This document shows positions 1 to 13,268 of a stretch of 64,000 nt of DNA, piece by piece. Position 1 is the first letter of the stretch. Each line of letters opens with the position of its first letter. The notes under the pieces were generated by a model. That model had not been told where the DNA came from and made no database searches. It saw nothing but the letters and a program-made list of their open reading frames with translations. The translations under genes and the position numbers were made by a program. Source of the stretch: Apricaphanius iberus (Eukaryota; Chordata; Actinopteri; Cyprinodontiformes; Aphaniidae); the NCBI GenBank assembly GCA_028564705.1, contig JAPXFQ010000899.1, forward strand, positions 2,604,001-2,668,000. The letters run 5' to 3'.

Positions 1-628
1 CAGCAGCTTGGCAATGTGCAGCCACAAGTGTGGGAAGGGCAATTTCTACATTGGTTTATGCTTCATGCTGCTTTTTTGGGGGGGGGGGTCAACTGCTGGA
101 TTTTTTAAAGAAAGTGTTTGTGTTTTTTCAAGCCATTATTTTGATACCTTTGATACTGGTAATCAGTTCATGCCTAATTCTGTGTAGTCCATGAGAATGT
201 GGCTTTGCTGGAGTTTTGCGGTTCCATTTCAGCGTAAAAATATCACTGTTCGATTTGCTTGAGTAGTTTGTTTGGTTTATTTTGTTTGCCCGGCCACATG
301 TGAAAGGCATTAGCAGCCGCTTCATTGTGATGTTTATTTTTCTTCTCCTGATGGGTTTTTACAAGACATGGAAAGATCGAGGAAATTTGTATTTCCTGTT
401 TGGTGAATGGCATATAGATGGGCGGTCTTTGTGGAAAAGATGCATAACAGAGAACTGCAAGTGGCTTATGTGTAGAATACATGTTTTTGCTCTTTTATGG
501 TTGTTCGAGTTATATATTTCATTCCCTTTTTTTATTTTTCTGTTCATTTGCTCGTCCAGTGTGAGATCACAGCCAGAGTAGGAGGTGGTATCTGTTTAAA
601 AAAACAATAACATAAAAACTGCCCCCAC
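1..628. other. Non-coding, nothing recognised
   Basis: AT-rich sequence with a G homopolymer near 78-88. The short open frames on both strands have no recognisable protein character. It is probably intronic or upstream DNA of the arhgap35 locus. Confidence 0.5.
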
Positions 629-1117
629 CCATCCATAGCCCCGATGCCTTGTTTAGGACCTTTGTGTCTTACTAATGGACTGGAAGTCTCCAGAGAGAAG
701 GGGAGAGGGGTGATGCAAGTAGAGTTGAGTAAGAAGGGAAAAGCCTAACATGTGTGGATGGGAACTCTATATGACAAAGATAATGCTTGCAAAATAATAA
801 GGGGGCGCAAAATAGATGTACAGTCAACTAAGGAGTTAAATCTTTATTGGGGGGGGCATTTGTTTTTTTAAACCAACAAAGAGGACTGGTTATTCTTGTT
901 TCTCACACAATGACAAAACTGTTCTCACCATCTCAAATGCTCAGTAACAGATTGTACATCTCTTATGTAAGATACACTTCTGACATGAAGGGTACTGAAA
1001 TTCTCTTTGCCTGCACATGTTATGTAGTTAAATAAATACAAGAGATGCTGTTATCCAGTCGTTTTATGCATCTAATATTATGCCATTCATAGCTTTTATT
1101 TATACTGCATGTGTTTT
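629..1117. repeat. Left copy of a ~490-bp near-identical direct repeat (LTR-like)
   Basis: This segment recurs at 3088-3578 with only a handful of substitutions and homopolymer length changes. Similarity starts abruptly at the CCATCCATAGCC motif and stops abruptly after GCATGTGTTTT. An AATAAA hexamer lies at 1031-1036. The sharp ends, high identity and 2-kb spacing suit the long terminal repeats of a recent non-autonomous LTR element. No clear TG...CA ends, primer-binding site or target duplication could be fixed, so a local segmental duplication is equally possible. Confidence 0.7.
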
Positions 1118-3087
1118 TTGTTGTTTTTTTAACGTGTCCTGTCTAGCAGTATGCTACTCAGAATTGGTGTCTGAGTACCAAGTACAAGCCCAACAGTTTT
1201 ACTTTCCCAAGCAGAGTATTACAGCTTCGCTGTAGTACGCCACTTGATGTATATGTATGAAAAATCTTTATTAGTGATTACTGTGGGTTCAATTTCCTGA
1301 CGTCATGGACATTAAACTGAGACAAGAAGGGAGAAAGGAAGAAGGTGAAGAAAAGAAACCGGACCAACAGAGGGGCGAACCGACGACACAAGACAGGGAG
1401 GCAAACAAAGAACACAAGAAAACATCCCAGTCCTCCACCTCTGCCGGACGGCAGAGAAACAGTAATACAAAACAAAAACAACAAACTGTACAGAACCAAA
1501 CCAATAGTTCGGATCTAGTAGAATAAACAAAGAATTATACATTCACTACACACAAGCATTGATTAATGAACATAATACAAATGTTTCTGGTAAGCTCCTG
1601 TGAACAACTAACTAATGATGATAACCTCAGCTTAAGATATGTCCGTCCTCACCTATGTCCCCACACCTATGTTGTGTGCGAGCATGCAGGTCGGAATAAG
1701 GTTTCCCCATGCAAGTGATTGATAGCTGGTGTAAGGAACCGTCAATCCGTCCTACAGGAATCGACAGCAGACATGGAGGAGGCAAGAGATGTATGCATCC
1801 AGGGTCCCACAGAGTACAGAGTCCACAGGCGGATCAGCGCAGGGTCGATCACCCACCAAGAGAGGAACAGATGGAAGCCCCAGGGGAACACCCACCAGCC
1901 GCAATGCTGGGGCCCGAGAGATCGCAGTGACGAGCCCACGGGCTCCGCCGGTAACCGGCTACGCCAGGGCGGGCCCGGATCAGGAACCGGAGGCCACGGG
2001 GACCAGGGGCACCCCGCCCCCCAGCGGGGCCCCAACCAGGGACCAGCCGACAAGGGCCCCCCGCCGCCGCCGCAGGCAAGGAGGACCCGCAGCCAACCGA
2101 CGGACAACACACGCCGCCGCCACCCCGGACCAATACCCACCGCCAACAACCCGGCCCGCCTCCACACATCCACACGCCAGGGAGCCACAGCAAGAGCCAC
2201 AGCGGATGTACGCCCTCCCCAGGCCGCGCCCAGCCGGCACCTGGACATCCAGATCTTCCAGCTCCAGGGTCCAGATCCCGCCCCACGTGGGGCGCCAAGA
2301 TCAGGGGCCCAGCCAATGCCGGACAGCCCCACCAGGCAAAAAGACCAGCCAGCAGAAGTCCTGGAACCGGCAGGAGGACTGGGCGCCAGGCACGGTCCCC
2401 ACCGATCCACCGGACGGCACCAACCTGTTCTACAACCCCGGCACCACCATAAGAGGTGCCCCAGTCAATCCAAGGAGGACATCGGCCCAAAACAGCGGCC
2501 GCCCGACACATCGGACCACCCAGGACCCGCCCGACATGCAACAGGACCGAGCCGGGCCGCAACCGGGACCCCCAGCCCCATGCATCGAGAGTCATCATCA
2601 ACCAGCGGGCAGGAGCAACCATCACCGACGGGGAGTGACGGGGAGGGAAGAAGATGCATCAGGCCAGAGAGCAGCCAAACACCCAACCTGACAGGTAGAC
2701 ATAGACAGACAGAGACACTCATACGTACCCTCCCTCTCATGCGTACACATTCTTACAAATACAGGACATACGAAAAAAGGACGCTATACACTCATTCATA
2801 CCCCCCATACGTACACTATACTCCATACTCCCAGGCCCAGGGACAGACGCCCCATTAGAGAACCCTGCCCCTGCACCCAGGAGACAGACCCCTTTGCCCA
2901 CCAGGACGGGGACAAGTAGACCGCCAAGGCCCCCACACCGGCAAGAGCAGCCCACCAGCCCAGGACCCCGACCAGACGGCGTGATGTTCTATCCGGGCTC
3001 CGACCCCTGATGGTCCAAAAAACAGGGATGTGGAAAGACCCCCCAGCCTCTCTCCCCCAGCTCAATGTGGTGTTGTTGCGTGTTGTT
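1118..3087. other. GC-rich core between the direct repeats
   Basis: A purine-rich stretch (about 1305-1460) is followed by a very GC- and CpG-rich block (about 1740-3060), unlike the AT-rich surroundings. Long open frames exist here on both strands, for example 1719-2858 on + and 1742-2410 on -. They are low-complexity (Pro, Arg, Gly, Gln), overlap in several frames and match no family I recognise, so they are best read as a by-product of base composition. The block may be the internal part of a non-autonomous element bounded by the repeats at 629 and 3088. Confidence 0.5.
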
Positions 3088-3578
3088 CCATCCATAGCCC
3101 CGATGCCTTGTTTAGGACCTTTGTGTCTTACTAATGGACTGGAAGTCTCCAGAGAGAAGGGGAGAGGGGTGATGCAAGTAGAGTTGAGTAAGAAGGGAAA
3201 AGCCTAACATGTGTGGATGGGAACTCTATATGACAAAGATAATGCTTGCAAAATAATAAGGGGGCGCAAAATAGATGTACAGTCAACTAAGGAGTTACAT
3301 CTTTATTGGGGGGGGGCATTTGTTTTTTTTAAACCAACAAAGAGGACTGGTTATTCTTGTTTCTCACACAATGACAAAACTGTTCTCACCATCTCAAATG
3401 CTCAGTAACAGATTGTACATCTCTTTTGTAAGATACACTTCTGACATGAAGGGTACTGAAATTCTCTTTGCCTGCACATGTTATGTAGTTAAATAAATAC
3501 AAGAGATGCTGTTATCCAGTCGTTTTATGCATCTAATATTATGCCATTCATAGCTTTTATTTATACTGCATGTGTTTT
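3088..3578. repeat. Right copy of the ~490-bp direct repeat (LTR-like)
   Basis: Near-identical to 629-1117 and in the same orientation. Its AATAAA is at 3492-3497. Differences are scattered point changes and G- or T-run lengths, which indicates a recent duplication. After the repeat the sequence returns to ordinary AT-rich DNA. Confidence 0.7.
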
Positions 3579-6500
3579 AAAGTGGATTTAACCAGATAGG
3601 ATAGATTAAGAACAATTTTCTATTTACAGCTGTGGCCTGGGGAAGGCTCATGATGGATGACGGAAGGGAGGGGGGGAGACAAACAAAACTGAATAATGTT
3701 ACCCATGACATTCAAAGTGTCATGGCTAAATAGACATACACCCTGAATAGCAGAGGCAATTGTGCATAAAAGATTTTACAAAGTGAGCTTTAAATTAGAC
3801 CTTGGTGAAAATAGTTGAGTAGTAATCGACAGCTTACTTTGCTACCTGTAGTTTTGAAACACTGTCAGTGTACAAGAGTGATACGTGGCACTCTTCCGTT
3901 TTTCTCACCATGACTGTCTGGGTTCTTTATGACCACAAATATTTCCAATAGTTAGGCAAGATATACAAAAATAAAGGGACTTCATTTCAGCTGGGTCCTA
4001 CAGTGAGTAGCAACAGGTTTGGGAGGGGTAGCTATGTCCTACCGCATGCTCAGTGTAGATGGATAAATTCTCCTGTCCACTTTGTAGCTTTATTGGGTTG
4101 TGAAATGTTCAGAAGAGCTGCTACATACAGCCCAAAAACCTGCTTGGAAAAAATCATGCTTTTGGATTGTTTGTGCTGTTAGTGACTGTTCATGAGCAGA
4201 GCTGACAAATGTGTACATTGGAATTGAGAAAGAATTAAAAACAGCATGGCAAAATAAGCTTACTTTGAGACAAACTGTTTTCTTCATAGCAATAACGTAT
4301 CTAGAAGAAGCAGATGATGAGCAGCACCGGCTGTAGCCAGCACACTGTCACCAAAATCTTTCAACTTTGACTAATCAGCAAAATGCAAAAAAACAAATAA
4401 AAAAACACACACAAAAAAAAGCTATAGACACATTTTAAGAAGGTGTTTTTATTTTTGCAAGTGTTCTTTTAAGAAGAATTTTTACTAAATTTTTTTTCAG
4501 CTGTAAACTTTAACTGCTTTAGCTAAACAAAATTAGTATAAATATAATTCCCAGCAATGGATGACCATTCCATTCATTTTTCAGGCCTCAGTCCTATGTG
4601 TTTTTTAATTTAATTAACTATATTAAGGCTATTTAGAATACTACTATACCTTCCCTATGACCACTCTACTCAGCTTAGATGTTCTTTTTCCTTGACATCA
4701 TGGATTCAATAAAAGCTTAGAAATCTAGCCTGTCCTTGACAGTCAGTGATTTCAACCTTATGTGCAATACGCCATTGCTAACTCTTGAAACTCTGCAATG
4801 AAAGGAATGCAGCTACCCCACGAGGGCTACATGTTCTCTCCTCATGGGCAGTGAAAAAAGCCTGTTTTCCTGCTGCCCTTTGGAACACGTGTAATGATGA
4901 ACTTCTCGCACTGCCACCCAAGCGTTAGCTGCAGACTGCACTCAAACACCCCACAGATGCATTCTGTCTTCCTTGGCTACTCTTATCCTTGAGAAAGCCA
5001 ATGACCTAGAAAGGGGCTTCGATGATAGGCTCAGGCTGTGTTTTTACCAGTTTGATATCGATTTTTTTGTAAAATTTTGCTAGGAGAAAGACTGGAATAA
5101 TATCCGGTGGGGCGTTTGGGTTGTACTGCCATTTACCATTTGATAGAGGGAGACTGATGCAAACTTATCCAGAGCTTTGCCACTCCCTGCCCATCTTCCC
5201 TCAGGGAATTCCTGTGCACAGCTCTCATAACCCAGACCCGTGACCCCTCTCCCCTTCTTCCATATCCATTCTTCTCCGTACCCCCTATTCTCTCAATGTT
5301 TGCCCCAACTTCCCACCCTCTGTTTACTTTACCAATGCCTTCCTCTCCTTCCTGCAGTTCTTCCTCCTCCCCTACCCCCTCTCTTTCTTCTTCTTTCGTG
5401 CTTGCCGACATGTTTCACAGTCAGAGGCAGACTTGGAGCCCTATTCTATCCCTGCCTCTTCTCTTGTAAACTCCAAGGCCTGAGGACACTGGTATGGGGC
5501 TGCACATGCCTGCCAGAACCCAGACTTCAGGATGAACTGTGAACTGTTTGCGCAGATATGACAGGACTGCTGCATTGACAGTGGCTAAGCAAATTCTGTG
5601 TCATTTTTATGAGGAAGAGAACATTTTTCCCTAAACAAATTGGTCTATGAAATTCTGCACTCAGACTTCCATTGCCTACTCTGTTGAATAAAGCCATCTA
5701 ATACAGCTGTTGTGTACCATATATTCTCTTGATTCCATCTATTTAGCTTTGCTATTGCATTTAATGAGGCATGTTATATCCTTATATTATTTGCCGCTGT
5801 TGTTTCTAAACCACTGAATCCTCACATCACCTATGATTGAATTTTGTCATGAAGACTGCCTTTTGATAACTGTCCTTGGTGTTTGTGCTGAACTATGTAG
5901 TTGAGATAGAGAAGCAGTTGGTTAGAGTGCTTGACTTTGTTTTAATAAGGAGACTCTCAGAGCATGTGATCTAATATATACTTTATACTAGCCAACTGTT
6001 ATCCATGTGTAATAAGATATATATATTGTGTAACAGTTCCAAGAAACATAAATAAATGTGGCAAAGAAAAGAAACCTGCATGAATATGCATTTTTAAAAC
6101 TGACATTTTGCCAAAACAACTTTTGCACATCTTTTATCAGTCACTGAATCTGAATGATAACAAGTTAAATTTTGATACAAGGATTTTTCTGACCTATTCT
6201 AATTACTGTACAGCTTTTTGGCTAAAGCCAAAGTTTGTGGGCATACAGGAACCACTGCATCACCTTAATACAGGGCATAAATATGAGATGACCCTGACAT
6301 TGTTTAAATTAGGCGTTTTTCTAAAATTGATGAATAGATGCGACTGAAATTCAAAGATGCAAGGAGGCTGTGAGCAGCATTGAGGGAGCTGCAGGAATTA
6401 GCAAAGATAAATACTGTTTGTGTTTTACATGTGATGACATTTACCCATGTTCTCCATATTGTTACATTAATGCTGCAAGACACAAAAAAAACTGCTCAAA

Positions 6501-9453
6501 ACCATGTCGGAGAATGTGAAACTCGAGATGACACCAAAATTAAATTCTTGATGATAATTCAAACACTACCGCCATGATACTTTTCTCACAATGAAATGTG
6601 TACCATATAGTGTGACTTTTCTTCAGATAGAACCGAGAGTTTTTTGAAGGTGGTTGAAATTATTGACCTTTGCCAGTAGGTGTATGTTTTGTGCATGTCT
6701 GTTAGCAAGATAACAACCGAGTTATGGACAGATTTTAGTAACATTTTCAGGAAATGTCCGCAATGGGACAGGGGGCAGTGCTTTTTTAGTTCCAAATAGA
6801 TTTGGTTTTGGCCAAATCCCCAAAGCTGGAGATAAAGAAAGATTTTATTCTTCCCAAGCACACGTCAAATAAACAAAATAATGTTTTAAGGTAAGAGTTA
6901 AAGTTGTGAAACTACCCAGGACTAAATCTAAAAGTCTTTTGCTGTGTTCCCACCGCCCCAAATGCCAGTGTCAGTCGCGGCAAGATTGCATGTAAAGTCT
7001 ATGGTCGAGTCCATCAGAGTCTCTGCTGTTGTGTGCGTTGGCTCCTTCAACCTTTCTTGTGTTGCAAGTGACAACAAAGCAAACGCAAGCAATGCAGAAG
7101 TTCAGCTAGCTGAAATTTGGACACACTTGACATACTTGACCTAGTGTGTCAACCAATCAGAGCGTCTCACTATAGTGATGTCACTGCACGTATCTTGAAT
7201 AAAGCGGGACCAATGAAAAAATTTTCAACAAAGATTTCAAAAATCAGAAATAACTCTTAGCGAAGACAGATGGACAGGCCCTCCAAACCTTATCCATAAG
7301 CAGCTCCTGGAGGAAATGGTTAAACTCCACAAACTCAGAACACATCTGAAGGATGGGTGCTGATGCCAGGTATATTTGGCAAACGTTGTCCTTTTAAGAA
7401 ATGAGATGCTGATGGAATCAGACCAAAGACTGCTGAATGCAGATATTGTATGAAAAGATGTTTTAACGCTTTTCACATTTCTTTTTTATGGGTGGCTTAC
7501 ACTTATACAACCAGGTTGTTGCACCTTTTCTCTCCTGAATAAATTGCATTTTTAGAGGTTTTTTAATCAATATTGTCATTATGAGAGTAATGGGCGGTAC
7601 TCCTGGAGTTTTAAAACCATGGCTGTTATTTTTTTTGATAACTATATTTGTCCTAATTAAAATGACATTTGTAGCTTGAGCCAGCTGATTACGAATTCAC
7701 AGTAACGAGTGGGGGCAGGGCAGACATGCATTACTTAAAATAAAATAAAAAATAATCAAGGATTTTCTACTGGAATCTTACTGGAAGAAATTTAAACCAT
7801 TTGGTATGAAAACAGAATCCTATAAAATCCTTGTATACCTAAATGCCATTTTTCAATTCATGCCTGATTTCACATTAACTGTTCAGTCGGTATAGGAAAA
7901 TGAGATTATGCAGACTTGAAATAAAGAATGATTATTAGCTGGCTGAATGCATGCCCTGCTAAAGCAGTATACTATATTCAGAGGTCATTTTTTTGTATAA
8001 ATTATGTCGAGGCCATCTGCTCTGTAATGTGAACAAGTCTAGGTCAGGACAAAGGGGCACTTTAAGCTGCTGATCCCAGCCCTACATTCTGTGATGTTAT
8101 TTCATGCTCTGAAAGGAAACAAATGAAAAGTAGAAATGTGGTTCTTTAAAAAGCATCAAGCTTTGCACCTTGATAAGCACCTGTTCAAATAAAATTCAGA
8201 AATGCAATAGGCTGAATGTTCAGCAGGTGAATGATAGCAGGTGTCTTACTGTTTGATCTCTTGTGAACTCTTTCTGTAGATAATTTCTCCTTTCATCCAT
8301 TGCTATCCTTTTCATTGCCTCCCCCCTCTAATATAGATGTGTTGTATTTTGAACATCTTTGCAAATTTGTAATTTTTTTGCCATTTCACTTGCCTTATTC
8401 AACTTCTATTTTATTTGATCTGTTTTGCTTTTTTATTGGTGGATTTCATATACTATATGGATTAGTAAGGTCTCATACCTCAAGGCTGGCTGCCTTACCG
8501 CTAAGGAACATTTTAAATTGTGCCTTACTGTAGAGGTAGTCAATTAGGATAATCCCTGAACCTTAACGCTTCGTGTCTTGTAAATTTATTTTAGATTTAA
8601 TTTAAAATACGTTTTCTTCACTTTGCTCTCACAGCAGGCCACTGTGTACATCCCCGATTATGTAGGCCTTTTCTTGCTTGCCATGCATCCGTTTACTTAG
8701 TCAAATTTTTATAAATATGTTGAGATGCGAACAATGGTATGTTATTCTACTCTGATTTATTGGAAGAGAAACATGGGAAAACATGTTTTTGAAGAAGACA
8801 TGTGGACCAATAGTCAATGCCGCCTTTTAAAATGCAGATGGCGCTCCCTAGTTGGCCAATTAGTAACTTTAGCTCTGGAACACTTATCTGCTTTCATCTT
8901 CTTCTGTGTGTGTCTGTGTGTGTCTTTCATTTGGGGGTGCACACGGCTTACTTTGCCTGTTTCCAAAAGTGTGTAGTGGCCTTTGTGCACATACATATCT
9001 GTTTGCTAAAAGAGTACTAACCACACATTCATTTACACTGATTTACTGGCAGCAAGATGGTGGCCATACTGTTAGATGTTGCATAATAAGCCAAAACACA
9101 TGAGGGGACCCCATGAACAAAAGAGTATAATGTGGAAGTCAACACAGCTAGCCGTCGATTTCTTCCAGGTTTAAAATTAAATAAGTAAAAGTGGAGGGAA
9201 ATTATCTTTCAGTGACTTAAAGCTTGACAAAGTGATGTGATGCATTCCACCAGCTTTGCCACTGACCTCAATCTTTTCAGGAAATATTTACAGAGAAAAT
9301 GGGATCAGATGTTTAACATTAATAACAGAATGTAGACATAATAGGAATTTAAATGAGAAACGCTGTAGATTATACAATTATACATTTTCCTCTGCTTTAT
9401 TTTTCTGGTGTCTAATTATCTGTATTCCTTCTGTCTTTCGCCATAACTTGCAG
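3579..9453. other. Non-coding DNA upstream of the first coding exon
   Basis: No exon, RNA gene or complete mobile element was recognised. A C/T-rich tract covers about 5180-5410 and makes spurious open frames on both strands. The stretch probably belongs to the intron between an upstream untranslated exon of arhgap35 and the exon starting at 9454, because a good splice acceptor closes it. A first exon or promoter could not be identified. Confidence 0.5.
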
Positions 9454-9569
9454 GTCAAGACCCAAGTCCAGTGAGCTCGTCTTTGCATGGAAACCCTGCT
9501 TCCCTGGCATTCCCCTCCTCTCCCTAAAGTTTGCAGCCAGCATGGCAGGATGAGCTTCTGCCAGCGATA
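9454..9569 (+). other. arhgap35: 5'UTR part of arhgap35 exon, with splice acceptor
   Basis: A pyrimidine-rich tract followed by CAG at 9451-9453 makes a plausible acceptor 116 bp before the start codon. The in-frame open reading continues upstream to a TTG at 9531 but contains no ATG, so translation should begin at 9570. The acceptor implies at least one non-coding exon further upstream. Confidence 0.55.
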
Positions 9570-12500
9570 ATGATGGCCAAAAAACAAGATGCCCGGGCTC
9601 CCATGTACAACCTGGTCGTGGTTGGGTTGTCTGGCACAGAGAAGGAGAAAGGCCAATGTGGTGTGGGCAAGTCCTGCCTGTGCAACCGCTTTGTTCGGCC
9701 GAGCGCTGACGATTTCTATCTGGACCACACCTCTGTTTTGAGCACCAGTGACTTTGGAGGCCGTGTGGTTAATAATGACCACTTTCTGTACTGGGGAGAA
9801 GCTGGGAGGACGATTGAAGAGGGGCAAGAATACCGTATGAATGTGGTGGAGCAGACGGAGTTCATTGATGATCAGACATTCCAGCCACACCGTAGCACGG
9901 CACTCCAGCCTTATATCAAGAGGGCAGCTTCCACCAAGCTGGCTTCAGCTGAAAAGCTGATGTACTTTTGCACAGATCAATTGGGGCTAGAGCAGGACTT
10001 TGAGCAAAAGCAAATGCCTGAAGGCAAGCTTATAGTGGATGGTTTCTTACTCAGCATTGATGTTAGTAGGGGTATGAACCGTAGCTTTGAGGATCAGATG
10101 AAGTTTGTTGGCAACCTGTATAATCAACTAGCCAAAACAAAGAAGCCTGTGGTACTAGCTCTCACAAAATGTGATGAAGGAGTTGAGCGCTACATTAAAG
10201 ACTCTCATGCTTTTGCCCTTGCGAAGAAGAATCTACAGGTAGTTGAAACCTCAGCTCGCTCTAATGTCAACGTTGACCTAGCATTTCTTACTCTGGTTCA
10301 GCTCATAGACAAGAGCCGGGGAAAGCCCAAGATAATTCCATACTTTGAGGCTTTGAAACAGCAGAGCCAACAGATCGCCTTTGCCAAAGACCGCTATGAG
10401 TGGCTGGTCAGCCGAATTGTGAACAACCATAATGAGACATGGCCTGCTGTCAGTCGTCGCATGCAGACAGCTCCTGAGTACAAGGATTATGTATTTCTTG
10501 AGGGAACACCAAAGGCCAAGAAGCTCTTCCAGCAGCACGTACACAGACTAAAACAAGAGCACATAGAGAAACGCAGGAAAGCCTATCTAAATACTCTACC
10601 ACAGGCCCTATCTGTGCTCATACCAGAATTGGATGAGATAGACCACTTGAGCTGGTCTGGAGTTCAGAAGGTCCTGGAGACAAAGAGAGATTTCTCTCAG
10701 TGGTTTGTGGTTTTAGATGATACTCCTTGGGAGACGACACCACACATTGATAAAATGGATGACGATCGGATTCCTCAGGACCTGCTAGAGACCCCAGCAG
10801 CTGAAGCCATCTATGAAACCCACTTGGATCAGTTAAGGAAGGAGCGCAAACGGGCAGAGATGAGATGGGAGTTCAAAGAAACATTAAGTGTTTCTCCTTT
10901 CATTACTCCAGGGAAACCATGGGAAGAGGCTCGGAGTTTCATTATGAATGAAGATTTCTACCTTTGGCTGGATGAAGCTGAATATTTAGACATCTACAAC
11001 AAACATCAGAAGGAAATAATTGACCGGGCCAAAGAGGACTTTCAGGAACTGCTTCTTGAATACTCTGAGCTTTTTTATGAGTTAGAAGTGGATGCAAAAC
11101 CAAGTAAAGAGAAAATGGGAGCCATTCAGGAGGTGTTGGGCGATGAGCAACGATTTAAAGCACTACAAAAGCTGCAGGCAGAGAGGGATGCTCTAGTACT
11201 GAAGCACATCCACTTTGTTTACCATCCAACAAAGGATACTTGCCCTAACAGCCCCCACTGTGTTGACAGTAAGATCGAGCAGATATTAGCTTGTAGATTC
11301 CCCACCCGATACTCATCATCAGACAGTCCTAGAGTGGAAGGGGGAAGGGCTGAGCGGATAAATCTTGTCATCCTAGGGAGAGATGGACTAGCAAGAGAAA
11401 TGGCAAATGAGATAAGGGCATTATGTACCAGTGATGACAGGTATGTCGTAGATGGCAAGATATACGAGTTAACCCTTCGTCCTATAGAAGGCAACGTACG
11501 TCTCCCTGTCAACTCATTCCACACACCTACCTTCACACCACATGGATGCCTTTGTTTGTACAATTCAAAGGAATCCCTTTCCTATGTTGTTGAAAGTTTA
11601 GAAAAGCTTAGAGAGTCAACTATAAGCAGAAGGGAAAGGGAAAACAGTTTAGCTCAACTTCCATTGTCCCTCCTTCTGGTCACTAAGCGGGGTGTTGGTT
11701 CTATTGGGGATATTGGAGGGGAAACAGCTCAGACTCTAATACAACAAGGACAGCAGGTAGCTGCAAAGTTGCAGTGCACCTACCTAGACCCAGCCTCGCC
11801 AGGTAAGGGTTATGGCCGCAATGTCAGTGAGAAGCAGCTTAGCCAGATGCTTCGAGGCCTCTTAGAAATACGTAGAAACATTGGGAGCAGCTCCCCTCAG
11901 AGTCAGAAAAGCTTTGAGGCAGACCTCCGAATAGTAATGTGCCTGATGTGTGGGGACACATATGATTTAGATCAACTACTGGCACCTTTCCTTTTGCCCC
12001 AGCATTGTCGTCCTGCATCAAACCTTAGCAGCGGCACGTCGGTTCTCCTAGATCTTGCTATTGGAGGTCACAGGCAGAACGTTGAGTTGTCTTTGCTCTC
12101 TTTCCACTCCTCATTTTCCCTCCGCAAAACAGGCCTGGTCCACGGCTACATCGCAGTTTACTCTGCCCGCCGCAAAGCCTCCATGGAGACTATGTGCGCT
12201 TTTCTTTGTGAGGTTCAAGACATCGTCCCGGTCCAGTTGCTAGCAGTAGCGGAGAGTCAGATGGAGCTGTCAGACTCTGATTCAGCTAAGGAGCAAATCT
12301 GCCAGGGAGAAGAGCTGGCCCATGAAATCAATGCTAGATTTAACACAATAATATGCGGACATGGTGGGGTAGTAGGGGGACTTCATAAAATAGATCTTTT
12401 CCAGTCCTTCTTACAAGAGGTGATGGAGAAGCGCACTGTTGTTGAGGCCGCACACATGTATGATAATACTGCTGACGCATGCACCAATGAGAGCATTAGC

Positions 12501-13268
12501 CCTCGCTGTGGATCCCCCAGTCCAGTTCACATTCATGTTGACTCAGAGGATGATATTGATCCATCACCACCTTACCCTACACTTAGAGAGGGTGGTAGTT
12601 TAGGTTCCCACCTGGGAAGTTTTAAGCTGCCAGATTTGGAATTGAGTGATACATTTTCTGTCCTTTCTGACATTGGCACATTTGAAAGCAAGATAAACAA
12701 CAAGGTGGCTCCACAAGTAAAGCCCAAGCCTCTCCGTAAAGTAAATCTTGGACCCTATGTTGATCAGCAAGGAAGCTCTAACCGAACCTTCTTGCACCAA
12801 ACGGTCACCTGGGCTCCAGGAAGTGATGGAGGCTATGACCCCTCGGACTACGCAGAGCCGATGGATGCTGTGTACAAACCTCGACCAACAGAGGAGGAAA
12901 CTATTTACGCTGTTCCCCATGATAGTACACAGGGCAAGATTGTCACCATTCGCAATGCCAACAAGGGTCATGCTAATGGAAGTGCTGCTGGGAATGGTTC
13001 CGACAGCGAAGCTGACAGCAGCTCTCTGGAGCGCAGGAGAAAGCTGTCTGTTTTTGGTGAAAAACCTAAGCTTTACAGAGACAGGTCCCAACGGCTTGGA
13101 AAATTCAGCAGTTTTAGGACAAGCTTCTCTCTTGGCAGTGATGATGAGATGGGTGGTCCACCGAAGATAAGCCAGGATGATGGAGGACCTCAAAAGGACA
13201 CCTCTATCGATGAAAGTTATGATCACAGAACAATGAAGATTCTCCGGGGTCTCCGCAGAAATACAAAG
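9570..13268 (+). CDS. arhgap35: arhgap35 first coding exon (residues 1-1233)
   Basis: Single 3.7-kb exon encoding the GTP-binding domain, FF repeats, pseudo-GTPase region and phosphotyrosine linker. It ends in phase 0 at an AAG followed by the donor GTTAGT. Reading through the donor would add four residues and a stop, which confirms that the donor is used. Very large first coding exons are typical of the p190 genes. Confidence 0.96.

Noticed and set aside
1719..2858. 379-codon open frame and its overlapping partners
   Set aside because: Low-complexity Pro/Arg/Gln composition with rival long frames on both strands; explained by high GC and CpG content.
5133..5542. Open frames on both strands over a C/T-rich tract
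   Set aside because: Low complexity; no conserved motif.
9531..9569. Upstream extension of the p190 frame
   Set aside because: It starts at TTG and has no ATG; the double ATG at 9570 matches the family start.
12600..13226. 208-codon minus-strand frame opposite the arhgap35 exon
   Set aside because: Shadow of a real coding exon; no protein features.
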